64,000 bases of DNA from Lunularia cruciata (GCA_948567375.1 OX419755.1:4903001-4967000); one strand, 5' to 3'. Positions 52,601 to 64,000 are shown, counted from the first letter of the stretch. A program made the numbers and translations. The notes: generated from the sequence alone by a model not told the origin.

Positions 52601-55600
52601 TATTACATAATTTCATTCAATATCAAAATGAAACTTAAATCCAAAGTCACACCAAATTTATCAAAGGTGTAAGTGTCACCTTGTCTAAACATGCCAATAA
52701 GTGTAGTACTATATCTAAAATTCAATTGCATTTTTTGAATCACATTATTGAATTGTGAGAGTCAATGAAGATAAAATTCATGGAAAGAGTATACTAAAGC
52801 TAGACCTTATAGCATTTATTGTGCTCAATCATCTTAATCTCCTCTCACTGAAAGTATTTTTTCCACTAAATCCTCTTTTATTGTGTTTTAATGTTTGTAC
52901 ATTTAACATAATTCACAACAATGGTAAATCTATGCCTTCATATATCTACATATACCTATGCCAAAAAAGATCATGTTAAATAACATAAATGGCATGTAAA
53001 TCTATGCCTTCATCAATCTATGCAATTTGAAACAACTGTGCTTTGACATTCTAATCTACCACATTAGATAACAAAGTATGAGTGAACAAGTTATCACTCC
53101 TTGATCTCTTGTTGTGTATCAAAGCAATTCTTGTGCTTGAATGTAGTTTGTGATCTTGAGTGTCCTACCTTGTCCATATCTTCATTGTTGGCCTTTGTTA
53201 CCTTAGTTTTCTCCTTTGCTCATGCTGTCTCTCTTGAGGATAAGTCTGTTATTTGGACCATTTGTTTAGACTTCTTTGATGCTTGGATTGTGTGATTGTA
53301 ATCCTCTTATGAATGCTTGCCATGTTGTAAGATTCATCTACTCTGACAAAATGTCTTGTACTTTCATATTGTTTATTTTTTGCTTCATATTTTTCTATCT
53401 CCTTCAGCACTTTAGGATGTGAGAAGAAGTAGTCGGGACAATGGAATGACTTGGGTATTTCTTGTTTTCCTCCTCCGTGGGAAGGTCTATCCCTGAAAAA
53501 TAAAAGTGGATTATGAATGGAGATATGATCATGGTGCATCCCTACTCCTTCATTTCTTTGACTAACTCATCTACACATTTATGAAAAACACGCAAATCAT
53601 TGGTTTCTCTCATGAAGGAGTTGAAAGAAAATGGCATGGTTCATGTTCACATAAACTATTTTTTTAGGCTTGAACAACTTCATTATGGTTTCAATTACAA
53701 CTTGGCATACGGGATCCTTCAAGGAGTTAATGCAATAGACACTAGTAATTTTTGCTTCTTCAAACTAGTAATCTATTTTGGCTTTGAATTTGGACTAGGA
53801 TGAACATGATGGTTATCTATGAACATCTGATCAGACATGGGGTTTCATGTCCAAGACCCATTGTCAATCATTTTCTGTCCAAATTGTCGGATTGCCTCTC
53901 AATAATTTATTGTTAGGCTAATGATCATTACAAATCTCTACTAGCATGGAAATGTTGGCAAAGTTTCAATCCTGTAGTAGGAATTTATCTTTCTACTTTG
54001 AATGTATTTGGGTAGTTAGTGCAGTCCCCGCTCAAAGATGTCCATCCTCTTGCCAATGATCTTGGGAAGTTATTGTTGTTTCTTCTTGACTCTTTTGTCT
54101 TGCACCATTACTACACTCTATTGCCACACTAACAAAGGGAATTCTCTCACCAAAACCCACCCTCTCACATAAATTCTTAAATTGCATGACAAGTAAAATT
54201 GAGCTCCACAAAAATGGGGTGACAGAAGGAGAGAATTTCCAACAAGTGAATCTGGAGGAAAAAATTTCTTCCCCACCATGTGCGTCTTCATTTCATACTT
54301 TAGGTGTACCTTTTCAACAGCCAATTTTTGTGTCAACTGGTGAAGAATCATGCATTTGGAATGAAAGCATTTCAGTCAAGGAAAATGGTTTGGATTTTGG
54401 TTCTTTGGCTGCGTATTCATCTCTCTTGAATTTTTTCATTGACACATGGCTGCACAAATGTGTGACAGTCCACATACCACTTCCAAACCCATACAGGAGA
54501 AGTCATATTGATCTGGATGATTCTTGACTTCATATTATCTTTTAGCTTGTTATTACAAAGACCGTGAGGTTTGTAGCAACAAAGGTTACACCTATTATCG
54601 GACAATTTTGGTCTTGTACCTGTCTCATATATCAAAGGACACATCCTAGACATATATACAAGGTTGATGCACAAATAAAAACTGTCCTTCAGTTTGGTCA
54701 TTTAAATACTAAACTATCTAATATCATAATACAAAATTCAAACAAAAGAAAGAATTCAACTCTACAAAGGCAAAGGTTACCATAGACATTCCATATGCTT
54801 TGTATGGAAGAAAGTGCATTTGGTTATAGAAAATGGTCTCCCTGCTTGCATCCTTTCTCTCTACTTGCATCCTTCCATTGTTTTTATTTAGGTAGGAATT
54901 ATTTATTGATATTCAAGAATCAAGAAAAAAAGACCAGCATAATATAGCAAATGCCAAGGAAAATTTAGCTATCAAAACTTCTAATACTACTATTTGCTTG
55001 GAGGACCATAAAAGTTATGTCTTGTCTTGGTCATCTTGATTGCTAAACATAATTCAATGGATTCTAGTTGAATAAATAGCTCATTCAACAAGTGTGTCAA
55101 AGTGTGATCTGATTTTAATTGACTATAGTTTGCATGATTTCTGAATCATAGTGCATTCAACCAGCTTCTTCAAGATAGGGAAGATTTTGACAACAAAGAT
55201 TGATGAGTTGAATGATCATCATTTGTCCAGAAGTGTGGATTTTATTGACAATGAGGAAGAGATTTTCCTGATATGGAAGTAGATTTGGAGGTTCAAGGCC
55301 TGGTTATACTACCAAATGGTGATAGGGACCATGAGCAAGTAATGAGACATTATTATTTTATACTCTCTAATATAGACCTGATATGCTACCAGATACAAAA
55401 AGAATTTATTCTTGTAGATTTATTACCAAACTTTTGAAGTTTAGAAGAGCTTTTTTTTGGAAGCATAATTTTGTTGGCAACCCTTGCTTGAGGTGCGTAA
55501 AAATATGAGTGAGCTACTCGGAGCAATAGGTATTGTTAGTGATGTTGAAGATGAGTATGTGTGCATCGGGGAGTCTACAATAATACAATCATTCTGGGAA

Positions 55601-56750
55601 TCTACAAAGATCATTCTGAAAATATCTGACAATGAGTATCTTAGGCAACCTACAGAAGGAGATGTGACAAAGGAAGAAAAAATTTCCAGTTTCTATGTAT
55701 ACAATCTAGTGAATTAAACATCCCAAAATCATCTTGCAAAGTGCAAAGAAATACAGAGAAAAGATGGGTAGGGATGTTTAATTAACTAGATAGTATATTA
55801 TTGGAAGTGGAAATTCTGTCTACTTGCACTCCTAGGACAATATAGAGACAAGGATGGCAACAACCCTATATCTTTAGAGGCTATTTTTACAAAGACATTA
55901 TGGATTTGGTACACTACTATTAGAGTCATTAAATTCAATTATATTATAATTGTGGTGAACTGGTCTCCCTTTTTCGGTGAATCTCTGAATGAGGTGATAG
56001 CAAATTTTCAATTTCAGGTGAATGACCAGTACTATAGCAATTAGTAGCTCATACAAACCAAGAATTAAACCACCTATTAGGGATCGTTCTTGGATTTTAC
56101 CAAATTTTTGTGGTTTTAATGGAATCCAAAATCTTAAAATGATATTCTCAAGAAATTTTCTACAGTATACGCAACCATTTGTTAGCATAATGTTGAAAAC
56201 TGTGTATTTTGAGGAAAAAAAATCTCATTTAAAATATTCATGCGAAGAAATTTGTGAGAAGGCATAGCTAAAAGTATAAGATATTTCAAAATTCAAATTT
56301 TTATTATAGAAATTAAATCACACCTGGTAACAAAGGTATCGCTAAATCTTGAATGATCGTCTGGTGCTTATGAAAATGGTCTATATTGCAAAAGAAGCTT
56401 TAAAATGTTCTTTGAAGTAACATATTGAGCCTTGTCCTCCATAGATCATCCTTGTTCAAAACCTCCGACAGAGACAACAAACTTCAGGGCTTCCACAAAA
56501 GTGTTCTAAAACAAAATTTAACTATCTCTACTAGGAGTCTCTTTGCATGTTTTAAGGAACTTGATCGTTCTAAATCCTCATTCTAATTCCTCTCTGTATC
56601 TTTCTATTTAAAAAAACTTGCTCACAATTTTCATTTACGGTGTTTTTCTTGAGGACAAACTGTTTTGTCAAAGTAAATCAAATGCTTATATGTTGCTGAG
56701 GATAAATATTCTTGTCAAGGTAAAGTGAAACTGTAATATTTTGATATCCA
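52601..56750. other. AT-rich decayed sequence, no gene confirmed
   Basis: Short frames on both strands (for example 54186-54527 plus, 113 codons; 53249-53539 minus, 96 codons; 55898-56188 minus, 96 codons) carry no motif I can name. CATAAATGGCATGTAAATCTATGCCTTCAT-type words repeat at 52920-53010. The stretch looks like old transposon debris. Confidence 0.35.
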
Positions 56751-56756
56751 TAAAAT

Positions 56757-57125
56757 GAACATCAGCAACAGGCAACGTGTAAATGTAGCTTGCGTCTTTT
56801 GATCACTTGCTTGTGTCCTTCGGGAAAATACTTTCCACTAAATACATCAACTTGCTTGATAGCAAACCCTTGAATCTCAACCTCATTCCGGTTCTCCTTA
56901 TCCGTTTTTGTATAGTAATTTAAACACTTGAAATCCCAAATGGTCCAAAACTAACAAGTTTAGTATCTGGAGTGTCTGCAGTTTCTAGGTTGCCGTGCAC
57001 ATCTGACGGACTGGTCACTGGAAGTTTGTGTATGTCCGAATTCCCTAGTGGAGCATTCTATATAGCACATAGCGGTGCTAGAGCCATTTGTCATTCTTTC
57101 TGCAAATTACGACAATCTGTGTACA
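56757..57125 (-). pseudogene. Block X copy 2: unidentified conserved coding-like segment
   Basis: Reverse-strand homologue of 13872-14245. After an ATTTGCAG acceptor it reads MALAPLCAI, a TAG, NAPLGNSDIHKLPVTSPSDVHGNLETADTPDTKLVSFGPFG (open through here), then a shift to LNYYTKTDKENRNEVEIQGFAIKQVDVFSGKYFPEGHKQVIKRRK. The second part is open for about 55 residues to TGA. Comparing both copies, each keeps frame where the other has lost it, so it was probably coding. Not recognised. Confidence 0.5.
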
Positions 57126-57130
57126 GAAAC

Positions 57131-57312
57131 TAGTCCTCCACCTCTCCACGCTTCAATGTAGCGCAGAAGAAGTCGGGGTCAGACTTCCTCATCAACCACT
57201 TCTCCTTCTCTTTCAGTTCTTCCCTCACATGTCCAGGGATTTCAAGAAAAACAACTTCGTCCGATTTCCCAGAGGTGCGAGGAAGAAGGACAATCGAAAG
57301 TTAAGCTTCATC
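57131..57312 (-). pseudogene. Short coding-like segment upstream of block X
   Basis: Minus-strand frame KSDEVVFLEIPGHVREELKEKEKWLM and on to DPDFFCATLKRGEVED with TAG at about 57131. Composition is that of a real protein end (charged, helical). It abuts block X, so both may be from one gene, but no such segment was found at 13.9 kb. Function unknown. Confidence 0.35.
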
Positions 57313-57374
57313 TGAACATTCGACGGAGCTCAATTTTCAGACCTGCAGACATCTATTAGCTCAATCACTACCAC

Positions 57375-58095
57375 AACGATCAAAATGAGCCGTCAGGGTA
57401 ATGCAACGTTTCTTGGACTACTGATGACAGTAGGATCGGTAGCTTTGCTACAATCTGTTCTGCTGAAACGTACGTTGTCGGAGGTCAGGTAGGATGGATG
57501 GTCCCATCCTCTACAAATGGCCTCAACTACGACAAATTCAGCTCTGAACACATACCTCGTGGGTGATATTCTCAGTAAGTTACCTTTCTGCCGAGTCTCT
57601 ACATCTGCATGATTCTTCTTTTCAGTTGGGATTCAACGTGACATGAGTAGCTAGCTTGAAGCCTCTTTCGCATATTTCAGGATATTTTTCTATGCATCTA
57701 CATGGAACCATTATGACTTTCCACGGATGATTCTCTAAGAACATCACCTCGAATGTGCTGCAGGTTTCCAATATGACAAGGACCGCCACAATGCCGTCTC
57801 TTTGAAATCGCAAGATGCATTAGACTCTTGCAATCTCAATAATGTCACTATATTCGAAGCTAACGGCTCCACCGAGATCCATTTGAGGACTGCCGGTATG
57901 AAGTACTACACATGTGGGAAAGCCGGCCACTGTCAATCAAGCCAGAAATTCTGGATTAAAGTTGAGCAGCCATCTTTCCTTGCTGAGGCTCCAGCAAGCG
58001 CACCTCCCGAATCAGATCCACAATCTGCATCGTCTACTCGTGGATTCCAATTCACATCTGTCTTTGTTTCCGGTGTAATTTCCTATCTGTTTTGA
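57375..58095 (+). pseudogene. Phytocyanin (stellacyanin/uclacyanin-like), two exons, frameshifted in exon 1
   Basis: Exon 1 (to 57574) starts MSRQGNATFLGL with a hydrophobic signal peptide. The frame then slips: SAETYVVGGQVGWMVPSSTNGLNYDKF is in another frame, and TYLVGDIL returns to the first, as if one base and then two bases were lost. In the first frame a TAG falls at 57490-57492. Donor GTAAGT at 57575; acceptor CTGCAG; exon 2 57764-58095 is open: FQYDKDRHNAV (copper His), SCNLNNV, YYTCGKAGHC (Cys and His), and a Gln at the axial position. A Pro/Ser-rich linker and hydrophobic tail suggest a GPI-anchored cell-surface protein, the usual form in plants. Confidence 0.82.
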
Positions 58096-58217
58096 TCTTA
58101 GCTATCAACATAACCTCCCATTGGTATTTGCTCGCTCCAAGTCACAGATTCAGGGAGATGGAATCGAGCCCAAGGTTATAAACTGAACATTAGCGCTAGA
58201 TCCTCACGAAATTTGCT

Positions 58218-58246
58218 AAGATTATGATCATTATGATCATAATCTT
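58218..58246. repeat. 29-bp perfect palindrome after the phytocyanin gene
   Basis: Arms AAGATTATGATCAT / ATGATCATAATCTT with one base between and no mismatch, 122 bp past the stop codon. It could form a stable hairpin in a 3' UTR or be a transposon footprint. Confidence 0.8.
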
Positions 58247-59820
58247 GATGACGAGCTGTTGCTTGAACTTCATTTCCGCGAAGAACGTAAACGGTAAAAA
58301 AGTTCTTCAAGCTCACTCATTAAATATGTATAAGACCAAAGAATACAAACAAAAGAGAGTTGATTTCTCCGATATTTTATGGGGAGTATTATAGGCTTTA
58401 CTCATATACCGAACATGGTGTTATATTTTTGACCCTGTATTTATCCGAGCTAGTATATTGCGATCCGACACTAGTTTTAGATCTTAAAAGCTAGCCATCG
58501 GTTATAGCAGATTGTTTGATTCAGTTAACTCCACAAAGGGTGCATTATTTTTGAAACTCGTGAAAATATGAGTGATGATCGCAACATATGTTCTACTATC
58601 CACTATACATCTCCACACAAACATAACATGCCATATTCATAAAAAGCAAGTCTGTTAAAATTTTAATGTATGTTTAAAGAATGAGGAACCAATATTGTAA
58701 CAATTCATGTGATGCTACCACACTATAGTTATTCGCTACTAGCACCGCAAACCATTCATCCTTCCCCAAGTTTCTTTAGGTCATCTATCCTATGTAGCCT
58801 ATCAAAGCTTCAATTCCTAGCCTTGGTTGTCATATCTTTGCATGTAAAGGTTGACAAAGAGATAGTACTCATATCTGTTATAGCCCCCACAACTTCTAGT
58901 TGAGGTTGAGATCTAGAAGTTGACAATGGCCTTGGCCATCTCCGCGGTCTCTTGAGGGGCTCCTTCTTCTCAACTGCAACCAGAAAGGTACATTTGGCTT
59001 CTACAAGAAGACTAATTTATTGCATGATGTAATCTCAGCTTCTAATAAGAATGGAAAGCACAACAACTTTTACTCTTTTTGACGCAAAGAGATAATCCTC
59101 ATCTACTCCATTGATTGTTTAGGAGTAGGACTCTTTGATGATTGCAATAAGAGCTAGTATGGTGAAAGGTTTGGATCATTTCAAATGTATAGATTTAGCA
59201 TTTGGTCAATGTTATAATGAATGTGGACAAATGAGAAGAACCATTTTGATTTTCTTGGAAACCCCTTTCTCCAATAACGTTGAGAGATAAAAAGAAAACA
59301 AGTTTATAGTTATTGTTCACTTTGTTCTAAGTTATCTGATTGCTGCAAGAGAAAATGAGAAGTATTATAGTCTAGTCACGTCAAAATACAACTCAGAAGT
59401 ATTATTGGGAGGTTGGAGTTTGATTTCATATTGTTGTAAGTCATGAGAAGCTTTTATTTTATATATCCATTGAATATAAGTGCACCAATGAGTTTCACTT
59501 TAACATGAGATGCATTTTTTACATACTTTTCCTTGATGAAATGTGGTTTTCTTTTAGTCCATGCCATCAAGGACAATGCCAATTTATTTTCTACTTGAAA
59601 AAGACATTTCATTTCCCAATAGGCTAGTCTCTTGTGCTCATTTTCTTGTTGAACCCAATAGAGTTGAAGAAGTAAATAAGCTTGTTAGATTACAATAGTA
59701 AACTTTATTGGCAAACATATACATCAAATAAAAAGGTTGAAAATTAGGCTCATGGCTCAATAGCAACAAGGTTTTATGCATAAAAGTTTTGACGTAGGCT
59801 TTTCTTTTGGAGTGTTCTTC
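58247..59820. other. AT-rich intergenic sequence, no gene seen
   Basis: No pol motif or conserved exon was found. It separates the phytocyanin gene from the partial copy at 59834. A plus-strand frame at 58709-58903 (64 codons) has no known motif. Confidence 0.4.
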
Positions 59821-59833
59821 TTTTGGGATCAAT

Positions 59834-60060
59834 GCAGACATCTACTAGCTCAATCACTACCACAACGATCAAGATGGGCAGTCAGGCTAATGCAACTTTT
59901 CTTGGACTATGGATGATACTAGGATCAGTAGCTTTGCTACAATCTGTTCTGCTGAAATGGGCGTTGTCATTCTCCAATGGCTCTCCAAGCATGATTGTTA
60001 TAACCTCCTACAGCCTATCCATTGTTAGTCTTGTCATTCTTGAATGCCGATTAGGGTTGG
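59834..60060 (+). pseudogene. Phytocyanin 5' fragment (signal-peptide exon), truncated
   Basis: GCAGACATCTACTAGCTC onward matches 57349-57475 closely, including the start ATG (MGSQANATFLGLWMILGSVALLQSV). It shares the CAATCTGTTCTGCTGAA junction at which the copy at 57.4 kb loses frame. After GTTGTC the two sequences part, so the copper-binding domain is missing. The following frame (to 60098) is hydrophobic by chance. Confidence 0.75.
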
Positions 60061-60120
60061 GCATCTATCTTTTCATTGGGGGTCCATTGGATCTCTAGAG
60101 TCATCACCTCCATGACAAGT

Positions 60121-60984
60121 TGTAATATTGATGTCTAGAGGTGAAATTTTGTTTGGTAATATTTGGAAGCATGTTATACATGATGCACTAAATAGATCAG
60201 ATAGAAGTATCACCAAAAGAACACTTTTGTAAGTGCAAAAATTATAATATTGATAGCTAGACATATGATCTAGAGGTGAAATTTTGTTTGGTAACATTTG
60301 CAAGGATGTTATACATGATGTACTAAATAGATCAGATAGAAGTGTCACCAAAATAGTAATTTTACAAATAGTATAGAAATTGAAATAGGCTTGAAAACGT
60401 TAGAACCAATAGCTAGACATATGATCTAGAGGTGCAGTTTGGTTTGGTAATATTTAGATGGATGTTATAAATGATGGAAAAAATAGATCAGAAAAGGTAT
60501 CACCAAAAAGGTACTTCTACTAATACGGTAAAAACCAAAATATATTTGAAATCTTTAAGAGGCAATTTGGAGGGCCTAAATGGATGAATTATGCCTTAAA
60601 TATGTGCAGATTCCTTCCCTCAAGGACAAAAAGGTTGGCATTCCTCTCTCCTTGTTTTTCTCATCAAGAGCCTTCCAACGGTACCTCGCTCATATGATTC
60701 AAAGATTCCTACAAGAAGATTCTCCAAAGATTCCTTGTGGTCAACATTAGTTTGACCAACTAGATAGGACCAGATCCGACATTTCACCCATGTATGCATA
60801 TAATATGAGGGTGGAGATCAATGACATGTCACAAATCCATGTATCTGATTCAAAGATTATGTTTTCATTGAGTGTTTGTGCTTTGCTATGTAATAAAGCC
60901 AAGGTGCTCCTTTGGAGCATCGGAGTTTAAATGTTAAACATGATTTCTCTTTTTTGTTTCTCTACTATCCTGAAAATATTACAA
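60121..60984 (+). mobile_element. 5' LTR of a Ty3 element (family LTR3)
   Basis: Starts TGTAATATTG and ends ATATTACA, directly before a primer-binding site at 60985. It contains three degenerate internal tandem units beginning CTAGAGGTG at 60135, 60270 and 60426 (spacings 135 and 156 bp), each with TATCACC or TGTCACCAAAA. The 3' part (60570-60840) matches 63740-64000 of the second LTR closely (CCTTCCAACGGTACCTC, TGACCAACTAGATAGGACCA). Confidence 0.85.
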
Positions 60985-60999
60985 TGGTATCATAGTAGG
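60985..60999 (+). other. Primer-binding site
   Basis: TGGTATCATAGTAGG, one base after the LTR end. It is close to TGGTATCAGAGC, the usual site complementary to plant initiator-methionine tRNA that primes reverse transcription. Confidence 0.65.
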
Positions 61000-62580
61000 T
61001 GTTTCAATCCAAGAGAGTGGATCATCCCTCTTGGAAGAACATGAACTATTGAGACTGAGTAATTTTGGAGAAACCGTAGAGCTATAGATAGGTTATGAGT
61101 GTTTTAAAGAGAGGATGTGATGGAGGCTCCTAGAGGACAATTTCTTGCATATCATTTTCTATTCTTGAATCCATTTCACATCAAGGTCATGTACATCCAG
61201 CAAGAACAAGTGAGAGTATATCTCGTTTACCATTTTGGAGTAGAGTTCATGGACATAGTGATGAATTCACCAAACCTGGTGATTCTACCTATAGTAATTT
61301 ATGACAAAGAGTGGAATTTGACAATCTACATTTTTTTATGATGGATTTGAATGTCCCAAATGCTCTCCCTTTCAACACTCAAGTAGAAATTCATTATGTA
61401 GTTAGACCAAAAGTGATGTTTATGGATATCATAGTTAAGAATTTGGGTGAGGAATATTATCAACAAATGATATCTTCTAAAGTCCCAATGATACTCCTAA
61501 TAGTTTTTGCGCCCTCTCGAGTGATCATATTAACTCTCTATTGAAGTGGGAAGTAGCAATTGAGCATTTGCAAAAACCATGGATCCATAGTTGTAGGAGT
61601 TGATGCAAGGAATGCAAGGGATGTTGAACAAGTTTTGAGAGATCAAGATAACCATGGAGGTATTACAAAGTCAAGTACAAACCTTCAAGAATGATCGGGC
61701 AATGTAGAAAGGAAAATTGTTTCAAAACCCAATACTTGCAATTGAAGTACTTGGAGAGGCACCCAAACATCAAACTTAGTCAATGATAAAGCCATATTGT
61801 TACTATGGATGAATAAGACTTGCAATATAGAGTCTTACAAGGGGTAGCATTCTATGGGAGTAGTAGAGAATTGGATCTTAAGAATGAATTGATACTTTTG
61901 ATTGTTCTCAATGAAGATCATTGAGCATGCCATAGGTGTGTTTACATGTGGGTACTTGATTGACAAAGCCCTCACATGGTACAATGCTTGGGAATGATCA
62001 ATGTTGGCAAAAAGAAGAGAGGTCATGTGCCAATAATGCAAGAAGGATTGTTGAAGAATTTCTAGTCTATGGACTCCATGCAGATGGCCCAAATTATACT
62101 ATGGAGATTGAAACAAAAGAATAAAGTACAAGAGTACATGGATGCATATCTTGATCTCCAAGTCGTAATAATCAAACATGAGTCTAGTAGAGGCTCTAGA
62201 CAATTTCAAACAAGGACTGAAAGAGTGGATTTGCCAAGAAGTCATGGTACAAAATCCTTGCAATGTATTTGAAGCCATTGCTTGTGCTAAGAGAGTAGTA
62301 GGGGCACTTAGAGAAGGTGAAGGAGTAGTTTTGTCTCATTATTATTGAGTTGAAATGCCGCTCGTGAGTGGATCAATACCTATGGAATTGGACAACCGTT
62401 GATTTCAAGATTGAAGAGCATGACCACTTCAAGGAGAGTAGAGATAGGTGGAAGAAAAAAGAGATGGAGTCCCACAAGTAGAAGGAACCCGAGGAGAACA
62501 ACATTAATGCTACAATTGTAGTTGTATTGGGTACATATCCATCAATTGTTGTGCTCGTCTCCCAAGCAATCTTTGAACAA
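61000..62580 (+). pseudogene. Ty3 gag relic of the LTR3 element
   Basis: From the frame at 61117 (MEAPRGQFLAYHFLF) to 62340 the plus strand shows the retroelement gag domain, best seen at 62069-62180 (MDSMQMAQIILWRLKQKNKVQEYMDAYLDLQVVI), then FEAIACAKRVVGALREGEG-like sequence by 62330. A zinc-knuckle remnant lies at 62508-62549: C-x2-C-x4-Y-x4-C, where the normal His is Tyr. Stops and shifts are frequent. Confidence 0.7.
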
Positions 62581-62729
62581 CATGGAGTGACGCACTAAAG
62601 AGGACAATGCCAAAGTCACCTCAAAAAATGAAGATCACCAATAAATGTACCTTGCGGCCTTACTAGCTCAATAAGGAAGCAAAAAAGAGAAGGAAGGAAG
62701 AAGATGAGTGCAAAGATCCAAAAAGGCAA

Positions 62730-63431
62730 ATTCACAATTGATTGTTGTGAATGGAATCCTAGAAGGCAATCAAGTGAGAGCATTGATAGATCTTAGAGCA
62801 ATGTAGAATTTCTTGTCTTGTTTTTGTTACAATAAGATTGGAGATGGATCTAAAAAAGGATGAGAGCAAAAAAGTAGAGTTACCTAATGGGCAAACAGAG
62901 ACGATTGAGTCCTTACCTAGAAGGGTAACACTCTTTGTAGGAGGATATTAGGAAGCAATTGAGTGGCGGGTGATACAATTAGTTCATTATGATGCAATCT
63001 TAGGCATGCCATGGATGGAGCATTACAACTCAATGGTAGATTGGAGGAGGAAAGTAGTGAGCACCCACCAATGGACAATCATTGGAGTAAAAAGAAAATT
63101 ACATAGGCAAGAAATGCATCTCTATGTCATAGGGACAATAGTCTGTCTATAAGATAGATATATGTTTCAAGCGTCTAATAAAAGAAATCTAGAGTGCACA
63201 ACTTGATGGATAAATTCTTGAGAAATTGAAGGATGTGGCAAATGAGTTTCAAGATGTCTTTCAAGATGATCTACCCTCATGATTACCACCAAAAAGGAGA
63301 GTTGATCATAAAATTGAAACACTTTCAAGAAAGACACCTCCTTGTAAGGCCCCATATCATCTATCACCTCATGAGTTGGAGGAATGAAAGGCTCAAATTG
63401 AGGATATGTTGCAAAAAGATTTATCCAACTA
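62730..63431 (+). pseudogene. Ty3 aspartic protease and truncated RT start
   Basis: The protease flap region ALIDL (where ALIDSGA/LGA is usual) stands near 62780, and AILGMPWMEHYNSMVDWRRK at about 62990-63050 is the typical second landmark. The RT entry follows at 63235-63430 (DVFQDDLPS, RRVDHKIETL, PYHLSPHELEE, AQIEDMLQKD). Pol then stops: the second LTR begins at 63432, so RT, RNase H and integrase were deleted. Confidence 0.75.
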
Positions 63432-64000
63432 TAATACCAAGAGTTAACCATATGATCTGCATGTGAAATTTGTTTTGGTAACATCTGGAATGATGTTATA
63501 CATGATGGTCAAAATAGACCAGATATAAATATCACCAAAATAATACTTTTACTAATTGGGTAGAAACCAAAATAGATCTGAAAACCTTAGAACCAATAGC
63601 TAGACACATGATTTAAAGGTGAGAATTGATTTAGTAACATCCGGAAGGATGTTACACATGATGGACTAAATAGATCAAAAACAGGTATCACCAAAAGGGG
63701 ACTTCTACCAATAGAGTAGAAACCGACATATGCTTGAAATCTTTGAAGGCAATTTTGGAAGCCTAAACAAATGAATTAGACCTCAAAAATATGCAAATGC
63801 CCCCCCCCCCCTTTCCATTAGAGAGAATGTTAGCCTTCCCTCTCCTTGGTTTGTCTCGTCAAGAGCTTTCCAACGGTACCTCACCCACTTGATTCTAAGA
63901 TTCCTATAGGAAGATTCCCTAAAAGATTTCCTCTAGTCAAAGCTTGTTTGACCAACCAGATAGGACCAAGACCGACATGTCACCCATCCAAGTGAATAAT
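63432..64000 (+). mobile_element. Second LTR3 copy, cut by the window end
   Basis: Starts TATAATACC and follows the first LTR3 in the same orientation, with two rather than three internal units (near 63457 and 63612). A homopolymer of about 13 C lies at 63799-63812. It joins the RT fragment without a polypurine tract, which points to an internal deletion that reached the LTR border. Confidence 0.8.

Overview
The window looks like nuclear DNA of a land plant with a repeat-rich genome. Evidence: nested Ty3-type and Ty1/copia LTR retrotransposons, GT-AG introns, a phytocyanin (plant blue-copper protein) gene family, and receptor-like genes that join an alpha/beta-hydrolase domain to an NB-ARC ATPase. 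Hydrolase-NB-ARC receptors are known from bryophytes (first described in liverworts), so a bryophyte or other non-seed plant is my best guess. This is inference. I see no rRNA, tRNA, CRISPR array or bacterial-type operon.

Layout. 1-6,900: a decayed chromodomain Ty3 element (RT, RNase H, integrase, chromodomain, 3' LTR) inserted in the integrase end of a second Ty3 element, followed by a degenerate coiled-coil gag-like region on the minus strand. 6,900-12,250: mostly unique sequence with no convincing gene. 12,250-15,000: another coiled-coil relic, an orphan phytocyanin exon, an unidentified conserved block ('X') and a fragment of the hydrolase domain. 16,217-21,212 (minus): receptor locus A, hydrolase / NB-ARC / helical repeat / TPR-like, five exons, broken. 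21,800-22,240: a minisatellite and a foldback element. 23,000-44,200: copia relics, LTR and solo-LTR copies, coiled-coil gag-like internal regions, and tandem repeats. 44,819-50,216 (plus): receptor locus B, the same five-exon gene, also broken. 50,200-56,750: decayed repeats. 56,757-60,060: block X again (minus), a two-exon phytocyanin gene with frameshifts, and a third phytocyanin 5' fragment. 60,121-64,000: a Ty3 element with both LTRs, primer-binding site, gag, protease and a truncated RT.

The main structural point is that the low-copy genes are mirrored. Read outward from the centre, the left side has receptor A, block X, phytocyanin and the right side has receptor B, block X, phytocyanin. 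Receptor and X are in opposite orientation on the two sides. This suggests an old large inverted duplication whose centre is now filled with retrotransposons; only the phytocyanin breaks the mirror orientation.

No gene can be called intact. Locus A has a frameshift in the hydrolase, a GG in place of the first splice donor, loss of the winged-helix part and an early stop in the last exon. Locus B has a Ser-to-Cys change in the nucleophile motif, two in-frame stops, two small frameshifts and a 203-bp insertion whose structure (identical 173-bp direct repeat plus a 29-bp inverted copy at the junction) points to replication template switching or an assembly chimera.
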